The notes below the pieces were generated by a model. The model was not told the DNA's origin. It saw nothing but the letters and a program-made list of their open reading frames with translations, and searched no databases. A stretch of 64,000 nt of DNA from Coprobacter secundus (GTDB lineage Bacteria > Bacteroidota > Bacteroidia > Bacteroidales > Coprobacteraceae), in contig JTDA01000005.1 of assembly GCA_000803105.1 (NCBI GenBank), positions 196,845 through 260,844 on the forward strand. The letters run 5' to 3'. The position numbers were made by a program, and so were the translations under genes. Below are positions 44,317 through 53,644 of the stretch, piece by piece. Positions within the stretch are counted from its first letter, which is position 1; each line of letters starts with the position of its first letter.

Positions 44317-45849
44317 ATGGATAACGAAAAAAAATATGAAGCTTTTATCGAGAAAGATAAGATGGCCGAATTGGGTGGAGGTCTCGATAAATTACAAAAG
44401 CAGAGAGAATCGGGAAAAATGACAGCACGAGAACGTATCGAGGTTCTCCTCGATAAGGGGACTTTTGTTGAATTTGATAAGTTTGTAGTACATCGATGTA
44501 CTAATTTTGGGATGGATAAGACCAAAATTCCGGGGGATGGTATTGTTTCTGGATATGGTAAGATAGATGGGCGATTAGTCTATGTTTATGCTTATGATTT
44601 TACTGTATATGGAGGTTCATTGAGTTCTACTAATGCCCAAAAGATTGTGAAAGTGCAGTCTTTGGCATTGCAAAATGGAGCTCCTATTATCGCTTTAAAT
44701 GATTCAGGTGGAGCTCGTATTCAAGAAGGAGTGGAAAGTCTGACGGGATATGCCAGTATTTTTTATCAGAATACAATGGCTTCAGGTGTAGTTCCTCAGA
44801 TTTCGGCTATTTTGGGCCCTTGTGCAGGAGGAGCCTGTTATTCTCCAGCTCTTACAGATTTTATATTTATGGTTCGGGATAAAAGCCATATGTTTGTGAC
44901 AGGACCGGATGTAGTGAAGACTGTTACTCATGAGGAGGTAAATAAGGAAGAGTTGGGAGGAGCTTATACTCATAGTAGTAAAAGTGGTGTAACTCATTTT
45001 ATGGGAAATAGTGAAGAGGAAGTTTTGATGGGAATTCGTGAATTGCTTAGCTTTTTACCATCAAATAATATGGAGGATGCTCCAATAAAAGCTTCTACAG
45101 ATGATATTCGTCGTGAAGAAGAAAGTTTGCAGACAGTTGTCCCTGCTGACCCCAATATGCCTTATGATATAAAAGATATTATAGAGACAGTTATCGATGA
45201 TCATTATTTCTTTGAAGTGATGCCCCATTTTGCTAAAAATGTGGTTATTGGTTTTGCTCGCCTTGGAGGACGACCTGTAGGTATTGTTGCTAACCAACCA
45301 GCTTATCTGGCAGGAGTTCTGGATATTGATGCATCAGATAAGGCTGCCCGTTTTATTCGTTTCTGTGACTGCTTTAATATACCTTTAGTGACGTTTGAGG
45401 ATGTGCCGGGATTTCTTCCTGGGTGTACGCAAGAACATAATGGGATTATTCGCCATGGAGCAAAAATTGTATATGCTTATGCTGAGGCTACAGTCCCTAA
45501 GGTAACATTGATTACTCGTAAAGCTTATGGTGGTGCTTATATTGTAATGTCCAGCAAACAAACAGGTGCCGATGTTAATTTAGCGTATCCAACGGCTGAA
45601 ATTGCGGTTATGGGAGCTGAAGGGGCAGTAAATATTCTTTATCGTCATGCTGATGCCAATACTAAAATGCAAGCCATTGAAGATTATAAAGCTAATTTTG
45701 CTAATCCTTATAAAGCGGCGGAATTAGGCTATATTGATGAAATTATTCTACCTAAGCAGACCCGTTATAAACTGATTCAGGCTCTTGAGATGGCTCAGAA
45801 TAAGAATAAAAGTAACCCTCCTAAAAAACATGGAAATATGCCATTATAA
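44317..45849 (+). CDS. Propionyl-/methylmalonyl-CoA-type carboxyltransferase
   Basis: 510 aa, typical of PccB/MmdA proteins. Both crotonase-like halves are present: N-terminal (about 30-270, TARERIEVLLDKGTF, GGSLSSTNAQKIVKVQSLA, NDSGGARIQEGV, GPCAGGACYSPA) and C-terminal (about 280-500, NQPAYLAGVLDIDASDKAARFIRFCD, FLPGCTQEHNGIIRHGAK, VMGAEGAVNILYR). It moves a carboxyl group between biotin and propionyl-CoA. In Bacteroidales the methylmalonyl-CoA branch joins succinate and propionate and needs the B12 enzyme methylmalonyl-CoA mutase, which fits the upstream riboswitch. No membrane decarboxylase subunit lies nearby, so carboxylase and decarboxylase roles cannot be separated. Confidence 0.92.
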   Translation: MDNEKKYEAFIEKDKMAELGGGLDKLQKQRESGKMTARERIEVLLDKGTFVEFDKFVVHRCTNFGMDKTKIPGDGIVSGYGKIDGRLVYVYAYDFTVYGGSLSSTNAQKIVKVQSLALQNGAPIIALNDSGGARIQEGVESLTGYASIFYQNTMASGVVPQISAILGPCAGGACYSPALTDFIFMVRDKSHMFVTGPDVVKTVTHEEVNKEELGGAYTHSSKSGVTHFMGNSEEEVLMGIRELLSFLPSNNMEDAPIKASTDDIRREEESLQTVVPADPNMPYDIKDIIETVIDDHYFFEVMPHFAKNVVIGFARLGGRPVGIVANQPAYLAGVLDIDASDKAARFIRFCDCFNIPLVTFEDVPGFLPGCTQEHNGIIRHGAKIVYAYAEATVPKVTLITRKAYGGAYIVMSSKQTGADVNLAYPTAEIAVMGAEGAVNILYRHADANTKMQAIEDYKANFANPYKAAELGYIDEIILPKQTRYKLIQALEMAQNKNKSNPPKKHGNMPL

Positions 45850-45873
45850 AAATATTATATAGATGTTTTGAGA

Positions 45874-45905
45874 GCAAAAAAGCAAGTGTAAACTTGCTTT
45901 TTTGC
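45874..45905 (+). terminator. Intrinsic terminator of the carboxylase operon
   Basis: Perfect 14-nt arms (45874-45887 and 45892-45905, GCAAAAAAGCAAGT type) with a 4-nt loop, 25 nt after the carboxyltransferase stop and followed by TTTTATT. Confidence 0.88.
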
Positions 45906-45969
45906 TTTTATTAATTTCGGAGAGTATATCCTTTTTTAGAAGAAGGGAAATAAATATTTTTTTAAGAGT

Positions 45970-46608
45970 TTATTTTGTAGGTTTATTTTTTTTCATTCCT
46001 TTATAGACAAGGAATATTAAAACAAAAATACCTATAGCAATAAATACCCAGCCTATTTCTTGGCTATATTCAGATACTTTAGCCATGAGTTGGTCTTGGG
46101 GTACTACAGATTCAAGATAATAACCTATAGCTGCTAATATTCCGTTCCAGAGACCGGCTCCTAAAGTTGTATAGAGTAGGAATGTGGATAGTTTCATTCT
46201 GGCTAGTCCTGCTGGTATTGATATGAGTTGACGTACAGCGGGTACTAAACGCCCGATAAACGTTGATATACGACCATTTTCATCGAAATATCGTTCAGCT
46301 TTAGCAACTGATGCTTCGTCAATAAGGCACATGTGTCCAATACGGCTATTTGCAAATTTATATACCAATGGCCTTCCTACCCATAATGCTAAATAGTAAT
46401 TGATTAGTGCACCAATATTTGCCCCGATGGTAGCAAATAAAATGACCAACCAAATATTTAATTCTCCAGCCGCAGCTTTATAAGCAGCAGGAGGGACAAC
46501 GATTTCTGAGGGAAAAGGGATGAATGAGCTTTCGATAGTCATCAATAAAGTAATAGTCCAATAATTCAGATTATCAAGGCACCATTGTATAAAAGATAAA
46601 GACTCCAT
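45970..46608 (-). CDS. DedA-family membrane protein
   Basis: 212 aa polytopic inner-membrane protein with the SNARE-associated/DedA signature: FIPFPSEIVVPPAAY near the N-terminus, GANIGALINYYLALWVGR, and FIGRLVPAVRQLISIPAGLARM in the centre. DedA proteins are linked to membrane lipid (undecaprenyl phosphate) translocation and proton-motive-force homeostasis. Monocistronic, with a TACTTTTG box at 46650-46643. Confidence 0.92.
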   Translation of the reverse strand: MESLSFIQWCLDNLNYWTITLLMTIESSFIPFPSEIVVPPAAYKAAAGELNIWLVILFATIGANIGALINYYLALWVGRPLVYKFANSRIGHMCLIDEASVAKAERYFDENGRISTFIGRLVPAVRQLISIPAGLARMKLSTFLLYTTLGAGLWNGILAAIGYYLESVVPQDQLMAKVSEYSQEIGWVFIAIGIFVLIFLVYKGMKKNKPTK

Positions 46609-46642
46609 AAAATAGTATCAATTAGATAATTATATTTTTTGT

Positions 46643-46650
46643 CAAAAGTA
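46643..46650 (-). promoter_or_regulatory. -7 promoter box of the DedA gene
   Basis: The minus strand reads TACTTTTG, a TAnnTTTG match 35 nt upstream of the start codon. From here to 47025 the sequence is otherwise AT-rich and non-coding apart from the small ORF at 46785. Confidence 0.45.
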
Positions 46651-46784
46651 GATATTATTGGTTGAAGCGGCAATGACATTTTTATTGCAATAATATTACA
46701 ATAATATTACAAAAGTGTTTATATAAATAATAATGTTTTTATATGTTAAATTTGGGTTATTGTAGAACAAAGTGGGATAAAGAT

Positions 46785-46883
46785 ATGTTTTATGTGCAGA
46801 ACGAGGGTTTCAATGGGCCAGTTCGTGGAAGACAACTTTCTACAGAGCAATCTGATAAGAAGAGAATAAAAGAGTTTATTTAG
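46785..46883 (+). CDS. Possible 32-residue small protein
   Basis: A short ORF (MFYVQNEGFNG, later GRQLSTEQSDKKRIKEFI) in an otherwise gene-free stretch whose plus strand ends in a good terminator at 47026. The composition looks protein-like and charged at the C-terminus, but I do not recognise it, and no strong ribosome binding site is visible. Could be a small protein, or chance within an untranslated RNA. Confidence 0.25.
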   Translation: MFYVQNEGFNGPVRGRQLSTEQSDKKRIKEFI

Positions 46884-47025
46884 AGTCTTCTGTTGAGAAT
46901 AAAAATTTGGTTAGAAAGATAATATATTCTTGTTTTTTGTGTGTTTCATTGGTATTATTATCCTTGCTTGTTCCTTTGAATAAGCATTATCCTCTTTCTT
47001 GTTTTTGATATATTTCAAGTTTAGG

Positions 47026-47055
47026 AAGGCTGTCTCGTGAGAAACAGCCTTTTTA
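47026..47055 (+). terminator. Orphan intrinsic terminator
   Basis: AAGGCTGT (47026-47033) and ACAGCCTT (47044-47051) form a stem, with TC/GA closing the loop, followed by TTTT. No annotated plus-strand gene precedes it within 1.1 kb, which implies a short plus-strand transcript between 46650 and 47026. Confidence 0.7.
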
Positions 47056-47109
47056 AATTATAATTACTTTGTTTTAATATAGTTTGGTCTATTGGTTTGA
47101 TAATAATAA

Positions 47110-47139
47110 AAAAGCACCTTTTTTAAATAAGGTGCTTTT
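47110..47139 (-). terminator. Intrinsic terminator of the winged-helix gene
   Basis: Perfect 11-nt arms AAAAGCACCTT (47110-47120) and AAGGTGCTTTT (47129-47139). On the minus strand it continues into a T-rich tract, 35 nt past the stop of the 47175-47402 gene. Confidence 0.8.
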
Positions 47140-47174
47140 GTCTAAGTTTAAATGCAGAGGCATTTGTAAATCGA

Positions 47175-47402
47175 TTATCCAAAACTAAAAAAATCAAGAG
47201 GACGTTTGTTACTAATATAACATTCTCCTCTGTTTTCGCAGCAGAAAATTTTCTTTTCCCGCGCTAACCACCCGATAGCTGCAAACATTGCAACGTCGTC
47301 CAGTTCCAGTCTTTTCATCATTTGGGTAGAAGTGATCGTGTATGTCTCTTCAAGCACACGCCATATTCTCCCGGCATTTTCGGCAATTGTAAGTGCTTTC
47401 AT
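47175..47402 (-). CDS. Small winged helix-turn-helix protein (DUF2582-type)
   Basis: 75 aa consisting of one winged-helix fold: AGRIWRVLEETYTITSTQMMKRLELDDVAMFAAIGWLAREKKIF, then a short wing with ENRGECYISN. Such proteins are common in Bacteroidales, and it probably binds DNA or RNA. Targets unknown. Single gene with its own terminator. Confidence 0.8.
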   Translation of the reverse strand: MKALTIAENAGRIWRVLEETYTITSTQMMKRLELDDVAMFAAIGWLAREKKIFCCENRGECYISNKRPLDFFSFG

Positions 47403-47548
47403 AACATAAAAGTTTATATGTAAAGGAACTTTAGATGTAATAAAGTTACATCTATTTTGTCACGAAAACAAATAAATAAAACTATTTGTTTAACGATTTT
47501 ACATTATTTATATTTTTATGTTATTCCCTATAAGTGTCTTATTGACAA

Positions 47549-47701
47549 TTAATTGTCACTCTGTTCTATTATATCTGAAGGAAAGTCTGTTTCGTTAGAG
47601 TCTTCTTCAATTAGTGTTCCGGCAAATAGCCAATACATCATCAATATAATTGCGATGGCAATGGCTATAATTTTCCAAATTTCCAGTTTTTTTGTTTTCA
47701 T
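47549..47701 (-). CDS. Small single-pass membrane protein
   Basis: 50 aa from the MKTKKLEIWK start (an upstream in-frame start would overlap the yaaA coding end and is rejected). One membrane segment (about 10-30, IAIAIAIILMMYWLFAG) then an acidic tail (EEDSNETDFPSDIIEQSDN). It begins 1 nt after the YaaA stop, so the two genes are translationally linked. Function unknown. Confidence 0.65.
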   Translation of the reverse strand: MKTKKLEIWKIIAIAIAIILMMYWLFAGTLIEEDSNETDFPSDIIEQSDN

Positions 47702-47702
47702 A

Positions 47703-48470
47703 TTAACGTGTAAATATATATTGATTTTCAGAAGAAAGATGACCATTGTAATGATACTTATCTTCCGTAAAATGTTTTAAATCTTCAGGATTATATAATT
47801 TATTTTTGATGATATATCTGGCTATTTTTCCTCGAGCTTGTTTTGAGTAAATTTGGAATGATTGTAGTTTTCCGTTACGATAATCTTTGAAAATAAGATT
47901 GATTACTCGTATATTTTTGTTTAAAGAAATGGAATCAAGAGCTTTAAGGATTTCGTTAGATGCCAGATTTATAAGTATTCTATTGTGTTTGAGAGTATCA
48001 TCAATACAAAAAGGTGTTAGTTTGGGACGCCAGAAATTATATAGATTTCCTTTACTTATACCGGGTACGTGCATTTGGAGCATCATCCGATATACTTCAA
48101 TTTTATCTAGAGGTTTTATCCACCCATACAAAGTTGATAGGATACGTACATTTTTCTGGGCATATTCAAAATCAGTTTTATCGAAATTATAAGCATTTAA
48201 TTCTTTGTAGAGGTTCCCGGCGTAAGCTAATATTGCAGGTTTTGAAGGGTTCTTTGGTGTTCCGAAGTGTTGATAAGCAATATAACTATTTTTTGCCAAA
48301 GAAGGGTTGAGTTTCATTTCTTTTGCCAATTTTTCGGACGATAGCTCTTTCATACCTTTGGCTATTTGTTTGGCTTCGTTTAGAAAATGTGGTATTGTAG
48401 CTGGAGGACAGTCAGTCGGAACCGGGGTTGACATGTCCATTGTTCGGGTAGGAGAGAGTAAAATTAACAT
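47703..48470 (-). CDS. yaaA: YaaA family peroxide-stress protein
   Basis: 255 aa, the normal length for UPF0246/YaaA. The start MLILLSPTRTMDM and the C-terminal INLIFKDYRNGKLQSFQIYSKQARGKIARYII are family-typical, as is AYAGNLYKELNAYNFDKTDFEYAQ in the middle. In E. coli the protein lowers intracellular iron damage under peroxide stress and binds DNA. It shares a transcript with the small membrane protein downstream. Confidence 0.92.
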   Translation of the reverse strand: MLILLSPTRTMDMSTPVPTDCPPATIPHFLNEAKQIAKGMKELSSEKLAKEMKLNPSLAKNSYIAYQHFGTPKNPSKPAILAYAGNLYKELNAYNFDKTDFEYAQKNVRILSTLYGWIKPLDKIEVYRMMLQMHVPGISKGNLYNFWRPKLTPFCIDDTLKHNRILINLASNEILKALDSISLNKNIRVINLIFKDYRNGKLQSFQIYSKQARGKIARYIIKNKLYNPEDLKHFTEDKYHYNGHLSSENQYIFTR

Positions 48471-48564
48471 AATCTGTAAGTTTTTTATTAGAAAACAAAA
48501 ACTTACAGAAATAGTTCTTTCTAATTTGTTTTTTAAACTGTTGGGTAATAGAAATAGGCTTGTA

Positions 48565-50061
48565 TTATAATTTTATTTTCTTTTTCGTTCCTTTTATACT
48601 TTCATTGTGCATACGGTCGACAGCAGTTACAACGTAAGTATATTCTTTGTTCCCTTTTTGGTAAGGCAATACATAGCCTGTTTCACGAGTAATAGCAACA
48701 AGATTGTTTGCATTCGACAAATCTATCGGTTCTCCTTTTTTAAAACGATATATACAAAAATATATTTGTTTTTGCATCTCATCTCGTGTATTCCGGCGTT
48801 TCCATTCCAGAACATAGCCTTGTGATGTCCATCTTGTTTTTAGTTTTTTTACTTCTTCTGGCGCTTTTGCATCAATAAACGTGTAAGCTGGAATGAGTGC
48901 TGGTGATGAAAAATAATCGTTTCGTAATATGCCACTTATGTTTTTATAGTTGTTTATCAGTTCGTAACCAGGCCAAAAACATATTCCAGATATATTGTCA
49001 AGATAACGGCTTAATTGCATTTTACGATTCAATTGTGTAAAATTAGGATTTATATCAGCAGCATTCATCGTACGTTTTACATCTTGTCCGATGTACATAT
49101 GTCTTCCGTTGGAATGGCGGTTCCACCAATAAATTAAAGTTTCGGAACATGCGGCTTTGTGTCCTATTTCCCAATATAATTGTGGCATCATATAGTCTAT
49201 CCATCCTTTTTGTGTCCATAGAAGTACATCTGCATATAAGTCGTCATAATTTTGTAGACCTTTGGTTTCGCTACCGTTTGCATCATTATGGATGTTCCGA
49301 TATATTCCGAACGGACTTATGCCAAAGCGTACCCATGGTTTACGGTGTTGTATAGTTTGATGTAATTTTTTAATTAGAAGATTTACATTATTTCTGCGCC
49401 AGTCATTACGATTCATGCCATTATTATAGCGGGCATAACTATTATCATCGGGGAATGGCATTCCATTAATCGGGTAGGGGTAAAAATAATCATCCATGTG
49501 TATTGCATCTATATCGTATCGGGCAACGATGTCGTCGACAACCTTTGTGATGAATTCTCTTGATTGAGGCAATCCAGGATCGAAATAAATACCGTTCCCA
49601 TATTGAACAAACCACTCAGGATGCTTGAAATAAATATGGTTTGATGCCAATGGTTCATTTATATTGCTACTTACTCGGTAAGGGTTGAGCCATGCATGCA
49701 ATTCCATATTACGGGCGTGGCATTCGTCTATCAGGAATTTTAGTGGATCCCATTTGGGCACTAATGCAACGCCTTGTGTACCTGTCAGAAATCGGCTCCA
49801 CGGCTCAAGTTTGGATGGATAAAAAGCATCAGCCATTGGCCTGACTTGAAAAATGATAGCGTTAATACCCGTTTGCTGTAATTGGTCAAGCATATTTGTG
49901 AAATAGGTTTGCATGGCATCTCGGCTCATTGTACTGTATTGTGATTGATATACAGTTTGTATCCATGCTCCTCTAAATTCGCGTTTGGGGTGTTGTTGCG
50001 CTTGTGTGATTAGGCATAATGTAAGTAGAAAAAGAAAAATCAGGTATCTTTTGAGTTTCAT
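48565..50061 (-). CDS. GH10-like (DUF187/YngK family) exported glycosyl hydrolase-like protein
   Basis: 498 aa with a signal peptide (CLITQAQQ). The GHL10 domain (about 27-330) shows EFRGAWIQTVYQSQ, AIIFQVRPMADAFYPS, LHAWLNPYRV, DIDAIHMDDYFYPYP and DYMMPQLYWEIG. About 390-498 form an Fn3-like domain (GYVLEWKRR, YVVTAVDRMHNES). Family members are thought to be glycoside hydrolases, some acting on peptidoglycan-like or unusual glycans; the substrate here is unknown. Its -7 box is at 50094-50087. Confidence 0.85.
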   Translation of the reverse strand: MKLKRYLIFLFLLTLCLITQAQQHPKREFRGAWIQTVYQSQYSTMSRDAMQTYFTNMLDQLQQTGINAIIFQVRPMADAFYPSKLEPWSRFLTGTQGVALVPKWDPLKFLIDECHARNMELHAWLNPYRVSSNINEPLASNHIYFKHPEWFVQYGNGIYFDPGLPQSREFITKVVDDIVARYDIDAIHMDDYFYPYPINGMPFPDDNSYARYNNGMNRNDWRRNNVNLLIKKLHQTIQHRKPWVRFGISPFGIYRNIHNDANGSETKGLQNYDDLYADVLLWTQKGWIDYMMPQLYWEIGHKAACSETLIYWWNRHSNGRHMYIGQDVKRTMNAADINPNFTQLNRKMQLSRYLDNISGICFWPGYELINNYKNISGILRNDYFSSPALIPAYTFIDAKAPEEVKKLKTRWTSQGYVLEWKRRNTRDEMQKQIYFCIYRFKKGEPIDLSNANNLVAITRETGYVLPYQKGNKEYTYVVTAVDRMHNESIKGTKKKIKL

Positions 50062-50086
50062 CGAATTCTATATTTATATTTAAAAG

Positions 50087-50094
50087 CAAAAATA
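50087..50094 (-). promoter_or_regulatory. -7 promoter box of the GH10-like gene
   Basis: The minus strand reads TATTTTTG, a TAnnTTTG match 26 nt upstream of the start codon. Confidence 0.45.
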
Positions 50095-50162
50095 GGTCTA
50101 TATGAGGCTATTTTCCAAATAATTTCTCTGAAATTTATCTTAATTCTCTGCTGAAAATTTTG

Positions 50163-50170
50163 TACCTTTG
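50163..50170 (+). promoter_or_regulatory. -7 promoter box of valS
   Basis: TACCTTTG, identical to the coaX box, 72 nt upstream of the ATG at 50243. Confidence 0.5.
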
Positions 50171-50242
50171 TATCAAATTTTTTGAAAATAAATCGTGTAT
50201 ATAGTGCCGGTTTTCTAAATTGAAAATAATAAAAGAAGATAT

Positions 50243-52867
50243 ATGAATGAAATAGCAACGAAGTATAATCCTGCTGATGTAGAAGAAAAATGGTATGCAT
50301 ATTGGTTGAAAAATGGGTATTTTAAATCGAGACCTGATGGGCGAGAGCCTTATACGGTTGTTATTCCTCCTCCTAATGTGACAGGTGTGTTGCATATGGG
50401 GCATATGTTGAATAATACTATTCAGGATATTCTGGTACGTCGGGCAAGAATGACAGGTAAGAATGCTTGTTGGGTACCGGGTACAGATCATGCTTCGATT
50501 GCAACGGAAGCTAAAGTCGTAAATAAATTAGCAACCCAAGGTATTAAAAAGACAGATTTGACCCGTGATGAGTTTTTGAAACATGCATGGGAATGGACTG
50601 ACACTCACGGTGGTATTATTTTAAAGCAGTTGCGTAAGCTTGGAGCATCGTGTGACTGGGACCGTACGGCTTTTACAATGGACGAAAAGCGGTCGGAGAG
50701 TGTTCTTAAAGTATTTGTCGACCTTTATAACAAAGGGCTGATATATAGAGGAGTACGTATGGTAAATTGGGATCCTAAAGCTCTGACAGCCCTTTCGGAT
50801 GAGGAGGTTATTTATAAAGAAGAACATAGCAAGTTGTTTTATCTTCGATATAAGATTGAAGGGGAAGATGGATATGCTATTGTTGCTACTACCCGTCCTG
50901 AGACTATTATGGGAGATACGGCAATGTGTATTAATCCGAATGACCCTAAGAATAAACATCTTCGAGGTAAGAAAGTCATAGTTCCTTTAGTGAATCGGAT
51001 AATTCCTGTTATAGAGGATGATTATGTAGATATAGAATTTGGTACCGGATGTTTGAAGGTAACCCCAGCTCACGATGTGAATGATTATATGTTGGGAGAG
51101 AAATATAATTTACCAAGTATAGATATCTTTAATGATAATGGAACGTTGAGTGAAGCTGCCGGTCTGTATATAGGTATGGACCGTTTTGAGGTACGTAAAC
51201 AGATAGAAGAAGATTTGAAAAAAGCCGATTTACTTGAAAAGGTAGAAGCTTATACAAATAAAGTCGGTTATTCTGAACGGACAAATGTTGTCATTGAGCC
51301 TAAGCTTTCCATGCAATGGTTTTTGAAAATGTCTGATTTAGCAAAACCTGCTTTAGAGGCTGTAATGAATGATGATATAAAATTCTATCCGTCCAAGTAT
51401 AAAAATACGTATCGTTACTGGATGGAGAATATTAAAGATTGGTGTATTAGTCGCCAATTATGGTGGGGACACCGTATTCCGGCTTATTATTTGCCTGAAG
51501 GCGGATATGTAGTTGCTGCTAAAGAAGAAGAAGCATTGAAATTAGCTCGGGAAAAAAGCGGGAATTTTGCTTTGCAAATGAGTGATTTGCACCAAGATGA
51601 AGATTGTCTTGATACTTGGTTTTCTTCTTGGTTGTGGCCGATATCTTTATTTGACGGAATTAATAATCCTGGTAATGAAGAAATAAAGTATTATTATCCT
51701 ACCAGTGATTTGGTAACGGGTCCTGATATTATATTTTTCTGGGTAGCGCGTATGATTATGGCCGGTTATGAATATGAAAAGGATAAACCTTTTAGAAATG
51801 TCTATTTTACTGGTATCGTGCGAGATAAAATCGGACGGAAAATGTCCAAATCATTAGGTAATTCACCTGACCCTCTTGAATTGATAGAAAAATATGGTGC
51901 CGATGGGGTGCGCATGGGGATGATGTTGTCTGCTCCGGCAGGAAATGACATTTTATTTGATGATGCATTGTGTGAGCAAGGTCGTAATTTCAATAATAAG
52001 GTATGGAATGCTTTCAGGCTTGTAAAAGGATGGGCTGTCGATGATAATCTGTTGCAACCGGAGTCGGCTGCTATCGCTGTACGTTGGTTCGATTCTTTAT
52101 TGAACCGAGCAATGGATGAAATTGCAGATTTGTTTGGTAAGTATCGTTTATCAGAGGCTTTGATGACTGTGTACAAGTTGTTTTGGGATGAATTTTCTTC
52201 TTGGTATTTGGAGATGATTAAACCTGCTTATCAACAGCCTATTGATAAATATACCTATGAGTCGACTTTACAATTTTTTGATATATTGCTTAAGTTGTTG
52301 CATCCGTTTATGCCGTTCATTACCGAAGAATTGTGGCAGCATATTGTCTCTCGTAAGGATAATGAAAGCATTATGATTGAGCAATTGCCGATTGTGAAAC
52401 CGATTGATGAAGCTTTAGTTTCGGGATTTGAATCTGTGAAAGAGGTGATTTCGGGTGTTCGTACTATTCGTTTACAAAAGAATATTCCTAATAAAGAGGC
52501 CTTGGAATTGCAAATTGTTGGAGAACATAATACAGATTATGATTCAGTTATTACTAAACTTGCTAATATATCAGCTATCATTCGGGTTACGGAAAAAGAT
52601 ATTACTGCTGCTGCTTTCTTAGTAGGGACTACTGAGTATGCGATACCTTTAGGTAATAGCATAGATATCGAAGCTGAACTTAAAAAACAAGAAGAAGAAC
52701 TGAAATATTTACAAGGTTTTTTAAAGTCTGTGAAAGCGAAGTTGGGTAATGAACGTTTTGTAAGTAATGCTCCTGCGCAGGTTGTTGAAAATGAACGGAA
52801 AAAGCAATCTGATGCAGAAAGTAAGATAAAATCTTTGGAAGAGAGTATTGCTGCGTTAAAAAAATAA
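50243..52867 (+). CDS. valS: Valine--tRNA ligase
   Basis: 874 aa class I aminoacyl-tRNA synthetase. HIGH-type motif HMGHML follows PPPNVTGVL (residues about 42-57). The editing (CP1) domain (about 190-340) has TTRPETIMGDTA. The tryptophan-rich DWCISRQLWWGHRIPAYY follows, and KMSKS is at 533-537. An anticodon-binding domain (about 590-740) and a C-terminal coiled coil (from about 810, QEEELKYLQGFLKSVKAKLGNERF) complete the ValS layout. It charges tRNA-Val and edits Thr-tRNA-Val. Monocistronic. Confidence 0.97.
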   Translation: MNEIATKYNPADVEEKWYAYWLKNGYFKSRPDGREPYTVVIPPPNVTGVLHMGHMLNNTIQDILVRRARMTGKNACWVPGTDHASIATEAKVVNKLATQGIKKTDLTRDEFLKHAWEWTDTHGGIILKQLRKLGASCDWDRTAFTMDEKRSESVLKVFVDLYNKGLIYRGVRMVNWDPKALTALSDEEVIYKEEHSKLFYLRYKIEGEDGYAIVATTRPETIMGDTAMCINPNDPKNKHLRGKKVIVPLVNRIIPVIEDDYVDIEFGTGCLKVTPAHDVNDYMLGEKYNLPSIDIFNDNGTLSEAAGLYIGMDRFEVRKQIEEDLKKADLLEKVEAYTNKVGYSERTNVVIEPKLSMQWFLKMSDLAKPALEAVMNDDIKFYPSKYKNTYRYWMENIKDWCISRQLWWGHRIPAYYLPEGGYVVAAKEEEALKLAREKSGNFALQMSDLHQDEDCLDTWFSSWLWPISLFDGINNPGNEEIKYYYPTSDLVTGPDIIFFWVARMIMAGYEYEKDKPFRNVYFTGIVRDKIGRKMSKSLGNSPDPLELIEKYGADGVRMGMMLSAPAGNDILFDDALCEQGRNFNNKVWNAFRLVKGWAVDDNLLQPESAAIAVRWFDSLLNRAMDEIADLFGKYRLSEALMTVYKLFWDEFSSWYLEMIKPAYQQPIDKYTYESTLQFFDILLKLLHPFMPFITEELWQHIVSRKDNESIMIEQLPIVKPIDEALVSGFESVKEVISGVRTIRLQKNIPNKEALELQIVGEHNTDYDSVITKLANISAIIRVTEKDITAAAFLVGTTEYAIPLGNSIDIEAELKKQEEELKYLQGFLKSVKAKLGNERFVSNAPAQVVENERKKQSDAESKIKSLEESIAALKK

Positions 52868-52875
52868 GTGAAAGG

Positions 52876-52920
52876 CACAGCTGGTAAATATAGTACTCGT
52901 ATTGGCCAGCTGTGTTCTTT
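52876..52920 (+). terminator. Intrinsic terminator of valS
   Basis: CACAGCTGG (52876-52884) pairs with CCAGCTGTG (52906-52914), followed by TTCTTTTATTTTT. Confidence 0.8.
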
Positions 52921-53644
52921 TATTTTTGTTTTAGACTATATGCATAAGAGAGGAAGAAAAAGACTTGATGAATGGCGAGAACAATATTGATAAAGATAAG
53001 TGAGTATATTGCTTATACTGATAGATAGGACGAGCAGTTTTTGTGTATTGCTGATACTTGTGAACCTATGTATACCTATGTCTTTGTTGGTATTGTTGAT
53101 ATTTAATAATAAAGATAATTATATTGTAGGTCCGAAAATGGCAATTGAAGTATGATGCGGTAGATTTGCATATTAAGAGAAAGAGAGTATAGTCATATTT
53201 CTGGTAAAAGTTTATTTTTCTTTTTTTAGTTTTTTCTTAAAAGTAAATTTCAGAACAGAGGGTTTAAAAATAAAGAGAAGAGCCATTAATGTTGATAGTC
53301 GTCTGAAACCCGATATAGACTTATGGAAATAATAAAAAAGGCGATTAAGAGAGAATAACCCTAAAACAAGAAAAACATAAAAAAATTCTTTTCCAACCCC
53401 CACAACATCAAAAATATATATTGTTAATTTTTCAAGTGAAGACTGGATAGTGCTCTAATTTTTTATTGTTATTGGGGAGTAAGATATCCGGTCAGACGAA
53501 TACTTTTTTTTATGTTAGGTATTGTAGATGACGAATAGATATGCTATTATTTCAACTTTAAGTATGGTTATTTGTTATTTAATATAGGATTTTCTTTTAG
53601 GAAAAGAATTCAATAGATTGTTTTACTTAAAAAATAATGGAATT
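52921..53644. other. Long AT-rich intergenic region, no confident gene
   Basis: About 720 nt between the valS terminator and the GlsB-like gene. A GTG-started minus-strand frame at 53212-53403 (63 aa, hydrophobic then basic) has a TATTTTTG box just upstream at 53416-53409, but no recognisable sequence, so it is not called. No hairpins or repeats stand out. Confidence 0.4.

Noticed and set aside
47553..47780. Plus-strand 75-residue frame over the small membrane protein gene
   Set aside because: Antisense to a better-supported ORF that is coupled to yaaA.
53212..53403. 63-residue hydrophobic minus-strand frame with a TATTTTTG box just upstream
   Set aside because: GTG start, no family resemblance, in a very AT-rich gap; the evidence is too weak to call a gene.
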